Below, in pieces: positions 45,048-53,696 of a stretch of DNA of 64,000 nucleotides. Each line of letters opens with the position of its first letter. The first letter of the stretch is position 1. Origin of the DNA: an uncultured Dysosmobacter sp. (GTDB lineage Bacteria; Bacillota; Clostridia; Oscillospirales; Oscillospiraceae); contig CAKTIO010000007.1 in NCBI GenBank assembly GCA_934565855.1, forward strand, positions 1-64,000, given 5' to 3'. A program made the translations under genes and the position numbers. Below the pieces are notes generated by a model. It was not told the origin of the DNA, ran no database searches, and was given only the letters and a program-made list of their open reading frames with translations.

Positions 45048-46505
45048 TCACAGCTTCCGCCGGCGCATCCAGCGGACGAATCCGGCGATCAGCAGCATCA
45101 CCGGCAGCACGAAGATGAACAGCAGCGCCCATACGCCGCCGGTGGTCACGGTGTTGGTAGGCTCGGACAGGCTCACCGGCTCAATGCTGATGGCGGACAC
45201 CTCGTCAAAGCCGCAGGTGGCAGCCTGAATGAACAGGTCCGCGTTGTCCAGATTGGTAAAGGCGGTCAGCAGGTTCTCTGCGATCAGGGAGTTGGAGCCT
45301 ACCACCGTGAACCGGGCAGTGATACCGTCGTCAATCTCCTCCGTTGCCACCGCGCCCACGGAAAATACGCCGGTGGTCTGGTTCCCCTCGTCCACCACGG
45401 CGGTGCCGCCGTTAGAGGTGTTCAGGAAGGAGGAGACGGTGATGGTGTCCCGGGCGGGGGTGCCGATGGTCATGCCCCGGGAGGCATAGCACAGGATCAT
45501 GGCGTCGCTGCCCAGTCCGTCGGCGGCATCAACGCTGTTGTCCACCGTGGGGAAGAACAGGTAGGGGTTATTCTGGTAGTAGCGCTGAGTGTCGGCAATC
45601 ATACCGTCTGCCACCACCATGCCGTAGGAGGCGCACAGCTGCTCCAGATTCGGCAGGTCCAGATCCTGCCCCGCCATGTTATACATTACCTGTCCTCCGG
45701 CGGCGAGATAGGCTTCCACGGCGGTGCGCTCATCGTCCGCAAGGTCCCGGGAGGGGGCATTGAGGATCAGCAGGTCGCAGTCGTCGGGAATGCCGCCGTC
45801 TGTCAGCAGATTTACGCTTTCCACCGTGATGTGCAGCTTTTTCAGCCGGTCCGTAATGGCGGAGGGAATGGAGACCTCGTCGTGACCGGAGGTCTGGTAC
45901 ACCGTCCGGCTGGCATCGCTGAGCACACCGTCCACGGCGGAGGTCAGAAGCCCCTCGGCGTCAAATTCCGTCTCCGTGGCTTCGCCGGAGTAGTAATAGG
46001 ACATCATGTCGTAGCCGATGATGTCGTCAATGGCAATGGTCTCCTGACGACCGGTGGCTTCACAGGTGACCACGATGGTGTTGGAGTCCGCGTTGTACTT
46101 GGTCAGTACGGAGGGATACACCGTGGGGTTGACGTATTCCACCGTCAGGTGGTCGCTGAGGTCCTCATACTTGCTGAGGAACCGGACAATGCGGCTGTCC
46201 ACCTGGCTCTCGTCTGCCAGCACATGGATGACTACATCGTCGGTGACGTTTGCCAGATAGTCCACCGAGGTCTGGGTGATGTTGTAGATCCCGGTGTTGG
46301 TCATATCGAACTGGGTGACGGAATCCGGCAGCTGCGCCACCAGCAGGTTGAACAGCACCACCGCCGCCACGGCAAGGGCAGTCAGTCCGGCGGAAAACGC
46401 GCCCCGGCGGGAGGAATGGCGCTCCAGCGCCTCACTCAGCAGGGAGGGCTGCTTGGCGGAGGTATCTCCCTCTGCGGAAGCCTTGGAATGTTTCAGAAAA
46501 GACAT
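45048..46505 (-). CDS. GldG-like ABC exporter auxiliary protein
   Basis: 485 residues with a membrane segment near the N-terminus (about 36-58) and one at the C-terminus (about 458-478), enclosing a long extracytoplasmic GldG/DUF4350-type domain (LTVEYVNPTVYPSVLTKYN, LLILNAPSRDLADDER, AAGGQVMYNMA). GldG-like proteins accompany ABC-2 transporters of the GldA/GldF kind. The cytoplasmic N-terminus is Ser-rich. It lies 15 bp after the permease gene. No gliding genes are present, so the name is structural only. Confidence 0.87.
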   Translation of the reverse strand: MSFLKHSKASAEGDTSAKQPSLLSEALERHSSRRGAFSAGLTALAVAAVVLFNLLVAQLPDSVTQFDMTNTGIYNITQTSVDYLANVTDDVVIHVLADESQVDSRIVRFLSKYEDLSDHLTVEYVNPTVYPSVLTKYNADSNTIVVTCEATGRQETIAIDDIIGYDMMSYYYSGEATETEFDAEGLLTSAVDGVLSDASRTVYQTSGHDEVSIPSAITDRLKKLHITVESVNLLTDGGIPDDCDLLILNAPSRDLADDERTAVEAYLAAGGQVMYNMAGQDLDLPNLEQLCASYGMVVADGMIADTQRYYQNNPYLFFPTVDNSVDAADGLGSDAMILCYASRGMTIGTPARDTITVSSFLNTSNGGTAVVDEGNQTTGVFSVGAVATEEIDDGITARFTVVGSNSLIAENLLTAFTNLDNADLFIQAATCGFDEVSAISIEPVSLSEPTNTVTTGGVWALLFIFVLPVMLLIAGFVRWMRRRKL

Positions 46506-46520
46506 GATAGCGGCACCTCC

Positions 46521-47387
46521 TCAATTCCAGCGGCGCTTTTGCAGCACCTGACAGCACAGAAACAGCAGCAGCGCAATGAGGGAAACATACAGCAGCAGTC
46601 CCCGCAGGTCGAACACATGCTCCGTGGCAAAGGAGTTGAAGGCGTCCAGCAGGGAGAATTTTCCCAGAGCGTTGGGCAGCAGGTTTTCAAACCACTTGGA
46701 GCGGTACAGGTATCCGCCCACAATGGCGGCGGCGCCCACAACGCCCACCGTGGCGGTGAGCCGCCAGTTGTCCGCCAGTCCATTCAGCAGGAAGCATACC
46801 AGCACTAAAACCACCAGCAGTCCTGCCAGCGAGCCGCTGGCGGAGGAGGGCAGGAAGCCCACCAGACCGTCCCACAGGTATAGCGCCAGCAGGATGCAGA
46901 ACGTACCCACCGAGGCGATGACCTGACTTTCCGTCAGGGCGGAAACCAGCAGACCGATGGCAATCTCCACCGCTCCCAGCAGGAAGAAGGCGAGGATGGT
47001 GGCATAATCCGCTTTTAGAAACGCAGTGCCGTTGAGCTTGATGATAAGGGGACACAGGCATGCAACGCCCATGGGGATCAGCAGCACCGTGGTCAGCGCC
47101 AGAAACTTGCCCATTACCACCGCGCCGATGGAGGCGGGAGACGTCAGCAGCAGCTGGTCCGTGCGGCTGTGCCGCTCCTCCGCCATAGAGCGCATGGTCA
47201 GAATGGGAATGGCGACCATGAAAATAAAGGTGGTGGCGGACAGGGCGTAGGAGAAATAGGCGTAGCCGTTGAACAGGTTGTACGCCATGAAGTAAATGCC
47301 GATGAACACCGTCAGCACGGCGATGAAGATCCAGCCCGTCATGGAGTTGAAATAGGAGCCAAGCTCCCGCTTATAAATGGCTTTCAT
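46521..47387 (-). CDS. ABC-2 type permease (GldF/NosY-like)
   Basis: 288-residue membrane protein with six or more membrane segments; the conserved start MKAIYKRELGSYFNSMTGWIFI and the internal RSMAEERHSRTDQLLLTSP are typical of the GldF/NosY permease group. It forms the membrane channel with the ATPase encoded just upstream, whose gene overlaps it by 17 bp. The exported substrate is unknown. Confidence 0.93.
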   Translation of the reverse strand: MKAIYKRELGSYFNSMTGWIFIAVLTVFIGIYFMAYNLFNGYAYFSYALSATTFIFMVAIPILTMRSMAEERHSRTDQLLLTSPASIGAVVMGKFLALTTVLLIPMGVACLCPLIIKLNGTAFLKADYATILAFFLLGAVEIAIGLLVSALTESQVIASVGTFCILLALYLWDGLVGFLPSSASGSLAGLLVVLVLVCFLLNGLADNWRLTATVGVVGAAAIVGGYLYRSKWFENLLPNALGKFSLLDAFNSFATEHVFDLRGLLLYVSLIALLLFLCCQVLQKRRWN

Positions 47388-48387
47388 CCGTGCAAGCCTC
47401 CGTTTCTTCAGATTGTGCCGGGGCGCGCTTCAGCAGGGCGGCGGCACGGGCGGCAACGTCGTCGTTGTCGTCGGTGAGATCCAGGAACACGTCCTCCAGC
47501 GACGCCATCCGGGGCTTCAACTCCAGCAGCGGCAGGCGGGCGTTGGCAAAGGCGTAAAACAGTGCCTCCCGGGCGTCTCCAGCGGTGGAGATGTGCAGGC
47601 GCACCGTGTCGCCCGTCACCTCGGTAACGGTATGGCTGCGCACGCCGTCCACGCCCATCAGTACGCGCTCCGCGTCCGCCTGACCGCCCCGTACCAGCAG
47701 CTCCATCTCGTCGCTGGCGCTCAGCAGCTCCTCCAGCTCCTCCGGCGTGTCACAGGCAACGAATTTGCCCTTGCGGATGATGAGTACATGGTCGCACACC
47801 GCCCGGATCTCCGACAGGATGTGAGAGCTGATGATGACAGTATGCTCCCGGGCAAGGTCCCGGATCAGCTCCCGGATCTCCACCACCTGCTTGGGGTCCA
47901 GACCCACGGTAGGCTCATCCAGAATGATGATCCTTGGAAAGCCCAGGATCGCCTGTGCCAGACCCACCCGCTGGCGGTAGCCCTTGGACAGGTTCCGGAT
48001 CAGCCGGTTCACCATGTCCTCCAGATGGGTCAGCGCCAGCACCCGGGCGATCTGGTTTTCCCGGTCTGCCTTGTCAATTTTTTTCAGCTCGGCGCAGAAG
48101 CGCAGATATTCCCGCACCGTCATGTCCGGATACAGCGGGGGAATCTCCGGCAGATAGCCGATGCAGCGCTTCGCCGCCTCCGGCTCCTCTAAAATATTGT
48201 GTCCCTCGATGATGACGTCGCCGGATGTGGCGGCGAGATAGCCGGTGATGATGTTCATGGTGGTGGATTTTCCCGCGCCGTTGGGACCCAGAAAGCCAAA
48301 GATTTGACCGTCCCCCACCGTAAAGCTTAAATGGTCCACTGCGTTGTGGTCGCCATACCGCTTTACCAGATTGTTCACTTCGATCAC
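47371..48387 (-). CDS. ABC transporter ATP-binding protein (GldA-like)
   Basis: 338-residue ATPase. Walker A is GPNGAGKS (34-41), the signature loop is the LSKGYRQRV variant common to GldA/NatA proteins, Walker B is IIILDEPTVGLD, and HILSE supplies the switch His. A C-terminal extension of about 110 residues follows the ATPase core, also usual in this group. The start codon is ATG 48387 with GGAGGT upstream. First gene of a six-gene minus-strand cluster. Confidence 0.95.
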   Translation of the reverse strand: MIEVNNLVKRYGDHNAVDHLSFTVGDGQIFGFLGPNGAGKSTTMNIITGYLAATSGDVIIEGHNILEEPEAAKRCIGYLPEIPPLYPDMTVREYLRFCAELKKIDKADRENQIARVLALTHLEDMVNRLIRNLSKGYRQRVGLAQAILGFPRIIILDEPTVGLDPKQVVEIRELIRDLAREHTVIISSHILSEIRAVCDHVLIIRKGKFVACDTPEELEELLSASDEMELLVRGGQADAERVLMGVDGVRSHTVTEVTGDTVRLHISTAGDAREALFYAFANARLPLLELKPRMASLEDVFLDLTDDNDDVAARAAALLKRAPAQSEETEACTDESHL

Positions 48388-48442
48388 AGGTAGGTACCTC
48401 CTTCAGGGCGCACGGGCAGCGCGTCCAATTTTCAACAATTCT

Positions 48443-48473
48443 ATTATAGAGCCTTATCTTAAAGGAATCTTAA
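48443..48473 (-). promoter_or_regulatory. Promoter of the ABC cluster with OmpR-type direct repeats
   Basis: Minus-strand -10 TATAAT at 48443-48448. In place of a -35 there are two TTAAGAT repeats with an 11-bp period (48456-48462 and 48467-48473 on the opposite strand as ATCTTAA). Tandem repeats at this spacing next to a -10 are the pattern bound by phosphorylated OmpR/PhoB activators, one of which is encoded in this cluster. Confidence 0.7.
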
Positions 48474-48557
48474 GAAACCGGCAGGCGGAAAGGAAGAGAA
48501 AAAAGCCGTTTGTTCATCATCTGTTTTCAAATTTTTAAAGTTCATTTCAGAAAGTCC

Positions 48558-48712
48558 TGCTATGATACAGACATCCTCAAGGGAGACAGGCTCCCGAGAG
48601 GGTCCGCGACGAGGCTCGCGGCAAGGAAACTTTTTCATTTTCTTCTTCTTTTTTCTCTCTCCAAAATTCTCTCTCTTGGAAAAAGGGCTGCGCGGATAGC
48701 GCAGCCCTTTTT
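48558..48712 (+). ncRNA. Candidate small RNA with its own promoter and terminator
   Basis: An extended -10 TGcTATGAT (48558-48566) is followed by about 140 bases without an open frame, containing two hairpins (GGGAG-ACAGG-CTCCC and CCGCGA...TCGCGG), a long pyrimidine tract, and a strong terminator (arms 48680-48693 and 48699-48712, loop GGATA, T-rich end). The -35 is weak. It lies divergent from the ABC cluster. It matches no RNA family I recognise. Confidence 0.4.
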
Positions 48713-48806
48713 CTGTCCGGAAAGGGGCGGCTGATGCGGCTTTCCCGCCAGAAAGCTGTTTTCCGCCCTCTGCTGACCAAGGCAGCCTCGTGCGGTTGGG
48801 AGCGGT

Positions 48807-49382
48807 TCAGCCGTTCCATAGCCTGCCGTTGTCGTTCCACTCGCCGTACATCACGCCTCTTCGGGTGTTTTCCACAAGCTTTTCCAGACGGCTGCGGAAC
48901 AGCTCCGGTTGCCGTTTTTTGATTTGGATGGTGTCGATGCGTACCCGCTGGTAAAGGGGTGGGAACTGGATAAAGCGCTTCCACACCGCCGGGTCTGCCT
49001 GTAGGGCATGGAGAATTTCCGGGTCTATGCGGAATCCCTTCGGCGACAGGTCCGGCAGTACGGCACGTCCGGCGTCTGTCATCCGCCCCAGCCGCTCCAA
49101 GCGGCGGCAGCGCTCCTTGTTCAGCTCTGACCAAAGGCTTCCCCTGCGCCGGGGCGCCAGTCTCTGGGCTGTTACACCGCACTCCAGACGTTTGGTGGTG
49201 CTGTCGATCCAGCCAAAGCACAGAGCCTCCTCCACGGCGTCGATATACCAGAAGACTTCATCAGATACCGGACGTCCGCGCTTCACCACCACCCAGCATT
49301 CCTTTTCCGTCCGGTGGTGGATCTCCAGCCAGGCGCGCAGCTGGTCCCGGTTGGTGACGCCCAGCAGATTCAAGGGTTCCAT
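48807..49382 (-). CDS. YdeI/OmpD-associated family protein
   Basis: 191-residue soluble protein of the YdeI family. Recognised from the N-terminal NRDQLRAWLEIHHRTEKECWVVVKRG-type segment (read here in pieces: LRAWLEIHH, ECWVVVKRG), the Trp-rich VEEALCFGWIDSTTKRL and the C-terminal WKRFIQFPPLYQRVRIDTIQ. Its biochemical role is unknown. GGAGGAAA precedes ATG 49382. It is convergent with the candidate small RNA and divergent from the hydrogenase. Confidence 0.85.
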   Translation of the reverse strand: MEPLNLLGVTNRDQLRAWLEIHHRTEKECWVVVKRGRPVSDEVFWYIDAVEEALCFGWIDSTTKRLECGVTAQRLAPRRRGSLWSELNKERCRRLERLGRMTDAGRAVLPDLSPKGFRIDPEILHALQADPAVWKRFIQFPPLYQRVRIDTIQIKKRQPELFRSRLEKLVENTRRGVMYGEWNDNGRLWNG

Positions 49383-49785
49383 CAGCCATTTTCCTCCATT
49401 CTTACCCCTTCAGCGTACAGGATCTGCCGCCCTATTTCAAGAGCGGGCGGCAGGTCCATTGGACCTTCGCCGGGACGGGCGCCGCTTTCTTGCGCTGATA
49501 AAGGACGATTTTGCACTTTCTTGCGGTACTGTGTGAAAAGTCCAGCTGATAAAGCTGCAAAATGCTTGCACGAACTGCTGCATAAAATGGGAAAAATCTG
49601 TAAGTTTTGTATAATTTTCTGCAAAAGTGCCTTCAAAATGAAGAAAAACGATTGCGCAAGAACGGAAAAATTTCTTTTTTTACAGGAATGCCTTGCAAAA
49701 GCAGGGGGGGTTCTATATAATGGGGGGACGCAAACAAGAAAAGGCAGATTTGTCTTTGTGAAAAACACATGGAGGGTATAAGAGA
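49383..49785 (+). promoter_or_regulatory. Divergent intergenic region with hydrogenase promoter
   Basis: 403 bp without a gene. A good promoter for the hydrogenase lies at 49693-49721: TTGCAA, 17-bp spacer, perfect TATAAT. Between it and the gene is GGAGGG (49771-49776) and a small dyad TGTG-AAAAA-CACA (49757-49769). The rest (49500-49690) is A/T-rich, with nothing else recognised. Confidence 0.65.
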
Positions 49786-51315
49786 GTGAGAGGCGTACAC
49801 AGCGCGGTGGACGAGATCCGCCGCAGCGTATTTACCGAGGTAGCCCGGCTGGCTTACGAGGGAGGAGACTATACCCGCGTAGACCGCATTCCCTACAAGA
49901 TCGTTCCCGGCGAGGTGGCGCGCCACCGCCACGACGTATGGCTGGAGCGCGCGGTGGTGCAGCAGCGGCTGCGTCTGGCGTGCGGACTGCCCCAGCGTCC
50001 GGTCACGGACCTGTGCCTGGTCAGCGATGGCATCAAGGCGGCAGCCGAGGCGGACGACAAGTTTTTTGAGGAGCCGCTGGTCAACATCATCTCCTTTGCG
50101 TGCAATGCCTGCCCGCCCAAGCAGGTCCGGATCACGGACAGCTGCCAGGGCTGCATTTCCCATCCCTGCCAGAATGTCTGTCCCAAGGACGCCATTTATC
50201 TGGATAAGGATAAGCACTGCCACATCGATCAGGACAAGTGCATCAAGTGCGGCAAGTGCGCCGCCCAGTGTCCCTATCACGCCATTTCCAAGATCGAGCG
50301 CCCCTGCGCCGCCGCCTGCGGCATGGACGCCATCGAGTCCGATGAGCTGGGACGGGCAAAAATCAACTATGACAAGTGTGTGTCCTGCGGCATGTGTCTG
50401 GTGAACTGCCCCTTTGCCGCCATCGCGGACAAGAGCCAGATCTTCCAGATCATCAACTCCATCAAGCGGGGACACAAGGTCATTGCCTGTGTGGCGCCCG
50501 CCTTTGTCAACCAGTTCGGCAAGGACGTGGGTCCGGCAAAGCTGAAGGCTGCCATGCGGGAGATAGGCTTTGCCGATGTGGTGGAGGTCGCCATCGGCGC
50601 GGACCTGTGTACCATCGAGGAGGCAAAGGACTTCCTGGAGGAGGTCCCGGCAAAGCAGCCCTGGATGGGCACCTCCTGCTGTCCGGCATGGTCCGTGATG
50701 GCAAAGAAGCTGTTCCCCCAGTTCAAGGACTACATCTCCATGGCGCTGACGCCGATGGTCATTACCGCCCGGATGGTGAAAAAGCAGCACCCGGACGCCC
50801 GCATCTGCTTCATTGGACCCTGCGCCGCCAAGAAGCTGGAGGCAAACCGCCGGTCCGTCCGGTCCGATGTGGACTATGTGCTGACCTTTGAGGAATTGCA
50901 GGGCATGTTCGATGCCAAGGAGATCGACTTCTCCAAGATTGAGGGCAAGCCGGAGGATGATTTCACCGAGGGTACCGGAGCCGGACGCGGCTTTGCTGTG
51001 GTGGGCGGCGTGGCTGCCGCCGTGGCGGAAGCTATCCGGGAGCTGGACCCCGAGCGGGAGATCAAGATCGAGTACGGCGATGGTCTGCGGGAGTGCAAGA
51101 AGATGCTGATGATGGCAAAGGCAGGCAAGCGGGACGGCTATCTGCTGGAGGGTATGGCGTGCCCCGGCGGCTGTGTGGCAGGCGCTGGCACCATCACCCC
51201 CGTCCGGGAAAGCACTCTGAATGTGCAGAAGTACCAGAAGGCGGCGGCAGAGCAAAGCGCCCTGAACAGCCAGTATAAGGACCGGCTGAAGCAGGTGGAG
51301 GAGCGGGACCAGTAA
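49786..51315 (+). CDS. [FeFe] hydrogenase, group B-like
   Basis: 509-residue monomeric [FeFe] hydrogenase-type protein, oxidising or releasing H2 or sensing it. All three H-cluster motifs are intact: TSCCPAW (296-302), GPCAAKKLEA (344-353) and EGMACPGGCVAG (455-466). N-terminal to them are Cys clusters at about 106-132, 152-162 and 198-208, the latter two ferredoxin-like (CIKCGKCAAQC, CVSCGMCLVNC). The order and early Cys-rich region match group B rather than the catabolic group A. The start is GTG 49786 behind GGAGGG. No maturation genes (hydE, hydF, hydG) are in the window. Physiological role uncertain. Confidence 0.9.
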   Translation: MRGVHSAVDEIRRSVFTEVARLAYEGGDYTRVDRIPYKIVPGEVARHRHDVWLERAVVQQRLRLACGLPQRPVTDLCLVSDGIKAAAEADDKFFEEPLVNIISFACNACPPKQVRITDSCQGCISHPCQNVCPKDAIYLDKDKHCHIDQDKCIKCGKCAAQCPYHAISKIERPCAAACGMDAIESDELGRAKINYDKCVSCGMCLVNCPFAAIADKSQIFQIINSIKRGHKVIACVAPAFVNQFGKDVGPAKLKAAMREIGFADVVEVAIGADLCTIEEAKDFLEEVPAKQPWMGTSCCPAWSVMAKKLFPQFKDYISMALTPMVITARMVKKQHPDARICFIGPCAAKKLEANRRSVRSDVDYVLTFEELQGMFDAKEIDFSKIEGKPEDDFTEGTGAGRGFAVVGGVAAAVAEAIRELDPEREIKIEYGDGLRECKKMLMMAKAGKRDGYLLEGMACPGGCVAGAGTITPVRESTLNVQKYQKAAAEQSALNSQYKDRLKQVEERDQ

Positions 51316-51376
51316 GCCCCCCCTTCCCCAATCTGCAAGGTACGCCTTTACACCGGAAATTTCATTGTAAAAGACG

Positions 51377-51418
51377 ATCCCCGGCGCTCCGCAGGCTGGA
51401 GCCGCCGGGGATTTTTTT
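51377..51418 (+). terminator. Terminator after the hydrogenase
   Basis: Outer arms ATCCCCGGC and GCCGGGGAT with inner CTCC/GGAG, followed by a T-run ending at about 51418. Confidence 0.8.
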
Positions 51419-51678
51419 CTGTCTGTCTGCCCCGGTTGATTTTTATGGAAACAGACGGAATTTTCCTGCCCGTTAAAAAATAAACAAGCAGATGGCACAA
51501 AAAAGTTAAAACGGCGTTCTGAAATAAAGAACAACTGTCCTGGAAACTGGAAAGGTAATCGAATACTTTTAGAAAAGTGCTGGTTTTCCCGGAAACGGGT
51601 TGTATGTTTTGGGCTGTTTTTTTATAATTGTCATGTAATAGAGGACGGTCGTTCTCTATCATAGAACGGAGGTACGGT
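51419..51678 (+). promoter_or_regulatory. iclR promoter region with two identical-type dyads
   Basis: Promoter TTGTAT (51600-51605), 17-bp spacer, TATAAT (51623-51628). One dyad CGTTCT-GAAATAA-AGAAC lies upstream (51515-51532) and one CGTTCT-CTATCAT-AGAACG lies downstream, just before the start (51650-51668). The shared CGTTCT-N7-AGAAC architecture and 135-bp separation around a promoter suggest cooperative binding, probably by the IclR protein encoded next. Confidence 0.65.
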
Positions 51679-52449
51679 ATGGCAGAACAGCAGGACCCGA
51701 AGGTCAAATCTCTGGCGAAGGCGTTCCGGATGCTGGAATGCTTCACCGTGCAGACCCCGGAGCTGGGCGTGACAGAGCTGGCGGAGCTGAACGGCATCGC
51801 CAAAAGCAACGCCCACAACATTCTTGCCACATTGCAGCAGGGCGGATATGTGGAGAAGCTGCCCAACGGAAAGTATGCCCTGGGGCTGCGGCTGCTGGAG
51901 TTCTCCTATATCATCAACCAGCATCTGGGCTACCCCAAGGCGGTGTATGACCTGCTGCTGGAGCTTGCCACCCGGGTGGGTGAGATCGTGTACTTCGGTC
52001 TGCCGCTGGGAAGCGAGGTGCTGTACCTCTATGTGGCGCACCCGGTGGATCGGATGCGGCAGCTGCCCTACCGTGACATTTTGGGCGAGCATGCCCCCCT
52101 GTACTGCACCGGCATCGGAAAGGCGATGCTGGCAGCCATGCCGGAGGACACCTGGGGCGAAAAGATTCCACGGGAGCGGCGGGTGTATACCGCCAACACC
52201 GTCACCGATTACGACGCCATTCTGGAGGAGCTGTGGCGCACCCGCCGCAGGGGCTACTCCATCGACAACTGCGAGCGGGAGGAAAACGTCCGCTGCGTGG
52301 GCGTGCCGGTGTATAACTCCACGGGACAGCTGGTGGCTGGCGTCAGCGTTTCCGGTCCCAGCTCGTCCATGACGGACCAGAAGCTGCTGGAATGCTCCAA
52401 GCTGCTGGCGGAAACCGCCCTTCGGATGAAGGAGCGCATCTATCGTTAA
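51679..52449 (+). CDS. IclR-family transcriptional regulator
   Basis: 256-residue regulator. The N-terminal winged helix (KVKSLAKAFRMLECF, LGVTELAELNGIAKSNAHNILATL) is followed by the IclR effector-binding domain (about 75-250; GLPLGSEVLYLY, LYCTGIGKAMLAAM, GYSIDNCEREENVRCVGVPV). GGAGGT precedes ATG 51679. It is the first gene of a sugar-uptake and catabolism island and presumably controls it in response to a small molecule such as a sugar acid or its degradation product. Confidence 0.93.
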   Translation: MAEQQDPKVKSLAKAFRMLECFTVQTPELGVTELAELNGIAKSNAHNILATLQQGGYVEKLPNGKYALGLRLLEFSYIINQHLGYPKAVYDLLLELATRVGEIVYFGLPLGSEVLYLYVAHPVDRMRQLPYRDILGEHAPLYCTGIGKAMLAAMPEDTWGEKIPRERRVYTANTVTDYDAILEELWRTRRRGYSIDNCEREENVRCVGVPVYNSTGQLVAGVSVSGPSSSMTDQKLLECSKLLAETALRMKERIYR

Positions 52450-52455
52450 GTCTCC

Positions 52456-52471
52456 TAACGCACGCGCGTTA
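52456..52471. promoter_or_regulatory. Dyad before dctP
   Basis: TAACGC-ACGC-GCGTTA, inverted 6-bp arms seven bases after the iclR stop and 46 bp before dctP. Different from the CGTTCT dyad; may be an operator. Confidence 0.4.
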
Positions 52472-52517
52472 ACATGGGGAAGAAAGATCCCCGATACATT
52501 GAAGGAGGAAAACTCAC

Positions 52518-53585
52518 ATGAAGAATTGGAAGAAATCCCTTGCACTGGTCCTCGCCGTCGGCATGATGGCAGGCGCACTGGCAGGCTGCGGCAGCTCCGG
52601 CTCCAGCAGCAGCGCGGCAGCCTCCGGCTCCGCCAGCGCTTCCGGCAGCGCAGAGGCATCCGGCGACCCCGTCAACCTGATCTTCTCCATCACCGCCGTT
52701 CCCACCGATGCACACGGTCAGGCACAGCAGGTGTTCAAGGAGAAGGTGGAGGAGCTGTCCGGCGGCAATATCACCGTGGAGTGCTATGATTCCGGCACCC
52801 TGTACGGTCAGGACACCGAGACCGACGCCCTGAAGAACGGTGACGTGGACATGATCTACTCCAGCGCCTCCTGGCTGACCGACGGTTCTCCCTGGGTCTC
52901 CATGTTCACCGCCGGCTACATGTTCCAGAGCTATGACCACATGACCTCCGTCCTCAACGGCGAGATCGGCAAGCAGGTCTTCCAGAAGATCGCGGATGAG
53001 CAGGGCATCCTGCCTCTGGCTGCTTACTACCTGGGCACCCGTCAGATTTCCCTGTCTCAGGACAAGGCGATCAATACTCCCGATGACCTGAAGGGCGTGA
53101 ACCTGCGTATGCCCAACTCCGACGCATGGGTCTTCCTGGGCACCGCAATGGGTGCCAACCCCACCGCCATCGGCTTCAACGACCTGTACCTGGCACTGCA
53201 GACCGGTACCGTGGACGGTCAGGACAACCCCCTGCCCACCGTCATCAATGCCAAGTTCTACGAGGTCCAGAAGTCCATCTCCCTGACCAACCATCTGGTG
53301 GACTCCGTGTGGCCCACCATCAACCTGGACAAGTGGAATTCCATGACCGAGCAGCAGCAGGCATGGGTGATGGAAGCCATCGACGCAGCCCGCGAGACCT
53401 GCGATTCCACCAACCTGAACACCGAGTCCGAGGCTGTGGACTTCCTGAAGGAGCAGGGTCTGTCCGTGTATGAGGCAGACGTTCCCGCCTTCGCCGACAC
53501 TGTGCTGAACGCCTATCTGAACGACTCTGTTTCCGAGTCCTGGGATATGGACCTGTATCAGCAGGTGCAGGACATGGCACAGTAA
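52518..53585 (+). CDS. dctP: TRAP transporter substrate-binding lipoprotein DctP
   Basis: 355-residue binding protein of a TRAP uptake system. The signal peptide has lipobox LAGC (Cys24), followed by a Ser/Ala/Gly linker. The family Arg that binds the substrate carboxylate is in NLRMPNS, and GQDNPLPTV corresponds to the conserved GQENP region. Presence of that Arg suggests a carboxylate-bearing ligand, for example a sugar acid. AAGGAGG precedes ATG 52518. A stable hairpin lies between this gene and dctQ, which would allow more binding protein than permease. Confidence 0.94.
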   Translation: MKNWKKSLALVLAVGMMAGALAGCGSSGSSSSAAASGSASASGSAEASGDPVNLIFSITAVPTDAHGQAQQVFKEKVEELSGGNITVECYDSGTLYGQDTETDALKNGDVDMIYSSASWLTDGSPWVSMFTAGYMFQSYDHMTSVLNGEIGKQVFQKIADEQGILPLAAYYLGTRQISLSQDKAINTPDDLKGVNLRMPNSDAWVFLGTAMGANPTAIGFNDLYLALQTGTVDGQDNPLPTVINAKFYEVQKSISLTNHLVDSVWPTINLDKWNSMTEQQQAWVMEAIDAARETCDSTNLNTESEAVDFLKEQGLSVYEADVPAFADTVLNAYLNDSVSESWDMDLYQQVQDMAQ

Positions 53586-53599
53586 AAGCGTTTTCTCCG

Positions 53600-53629
53600 G
53601 GATTGGGGGGCGGTATCGCCTCCCAATCC
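53600..53629 (+). terminator. Intra-operon hairpin between dctP and dctQ
   Basis: Arms 53600-53612 and 53617-53629, loop GTAT, one G-T wobble; a short T-rich stretch follows at 53638-53643. A likely attenuator or mRNA-stabilising structure. Confidence 0.6.
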
Positions 53630-53696
53630 TGCGCGTTATTTTTCCCTCTGCATTTTCCGAAGAAAATTTAGCCCCGTTTGGAAAGGAGCTGCTTGC

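Noticed and set aside
48573..48680. Guanidine-II (mini-ykkC) riboswitch, because of two short hairpins
   Set aside because: The hairpin loops are not ACGR and no guanidine-related gene follows; a terminator does.
49757..49769. Rex redox-sensor site before the hydrogenase
   Set aside because: TGTG-AAAAA-CACA only partly matches the TTGTGAA/TTCACAA consensus and is downstream of the promoter; too weak to call.
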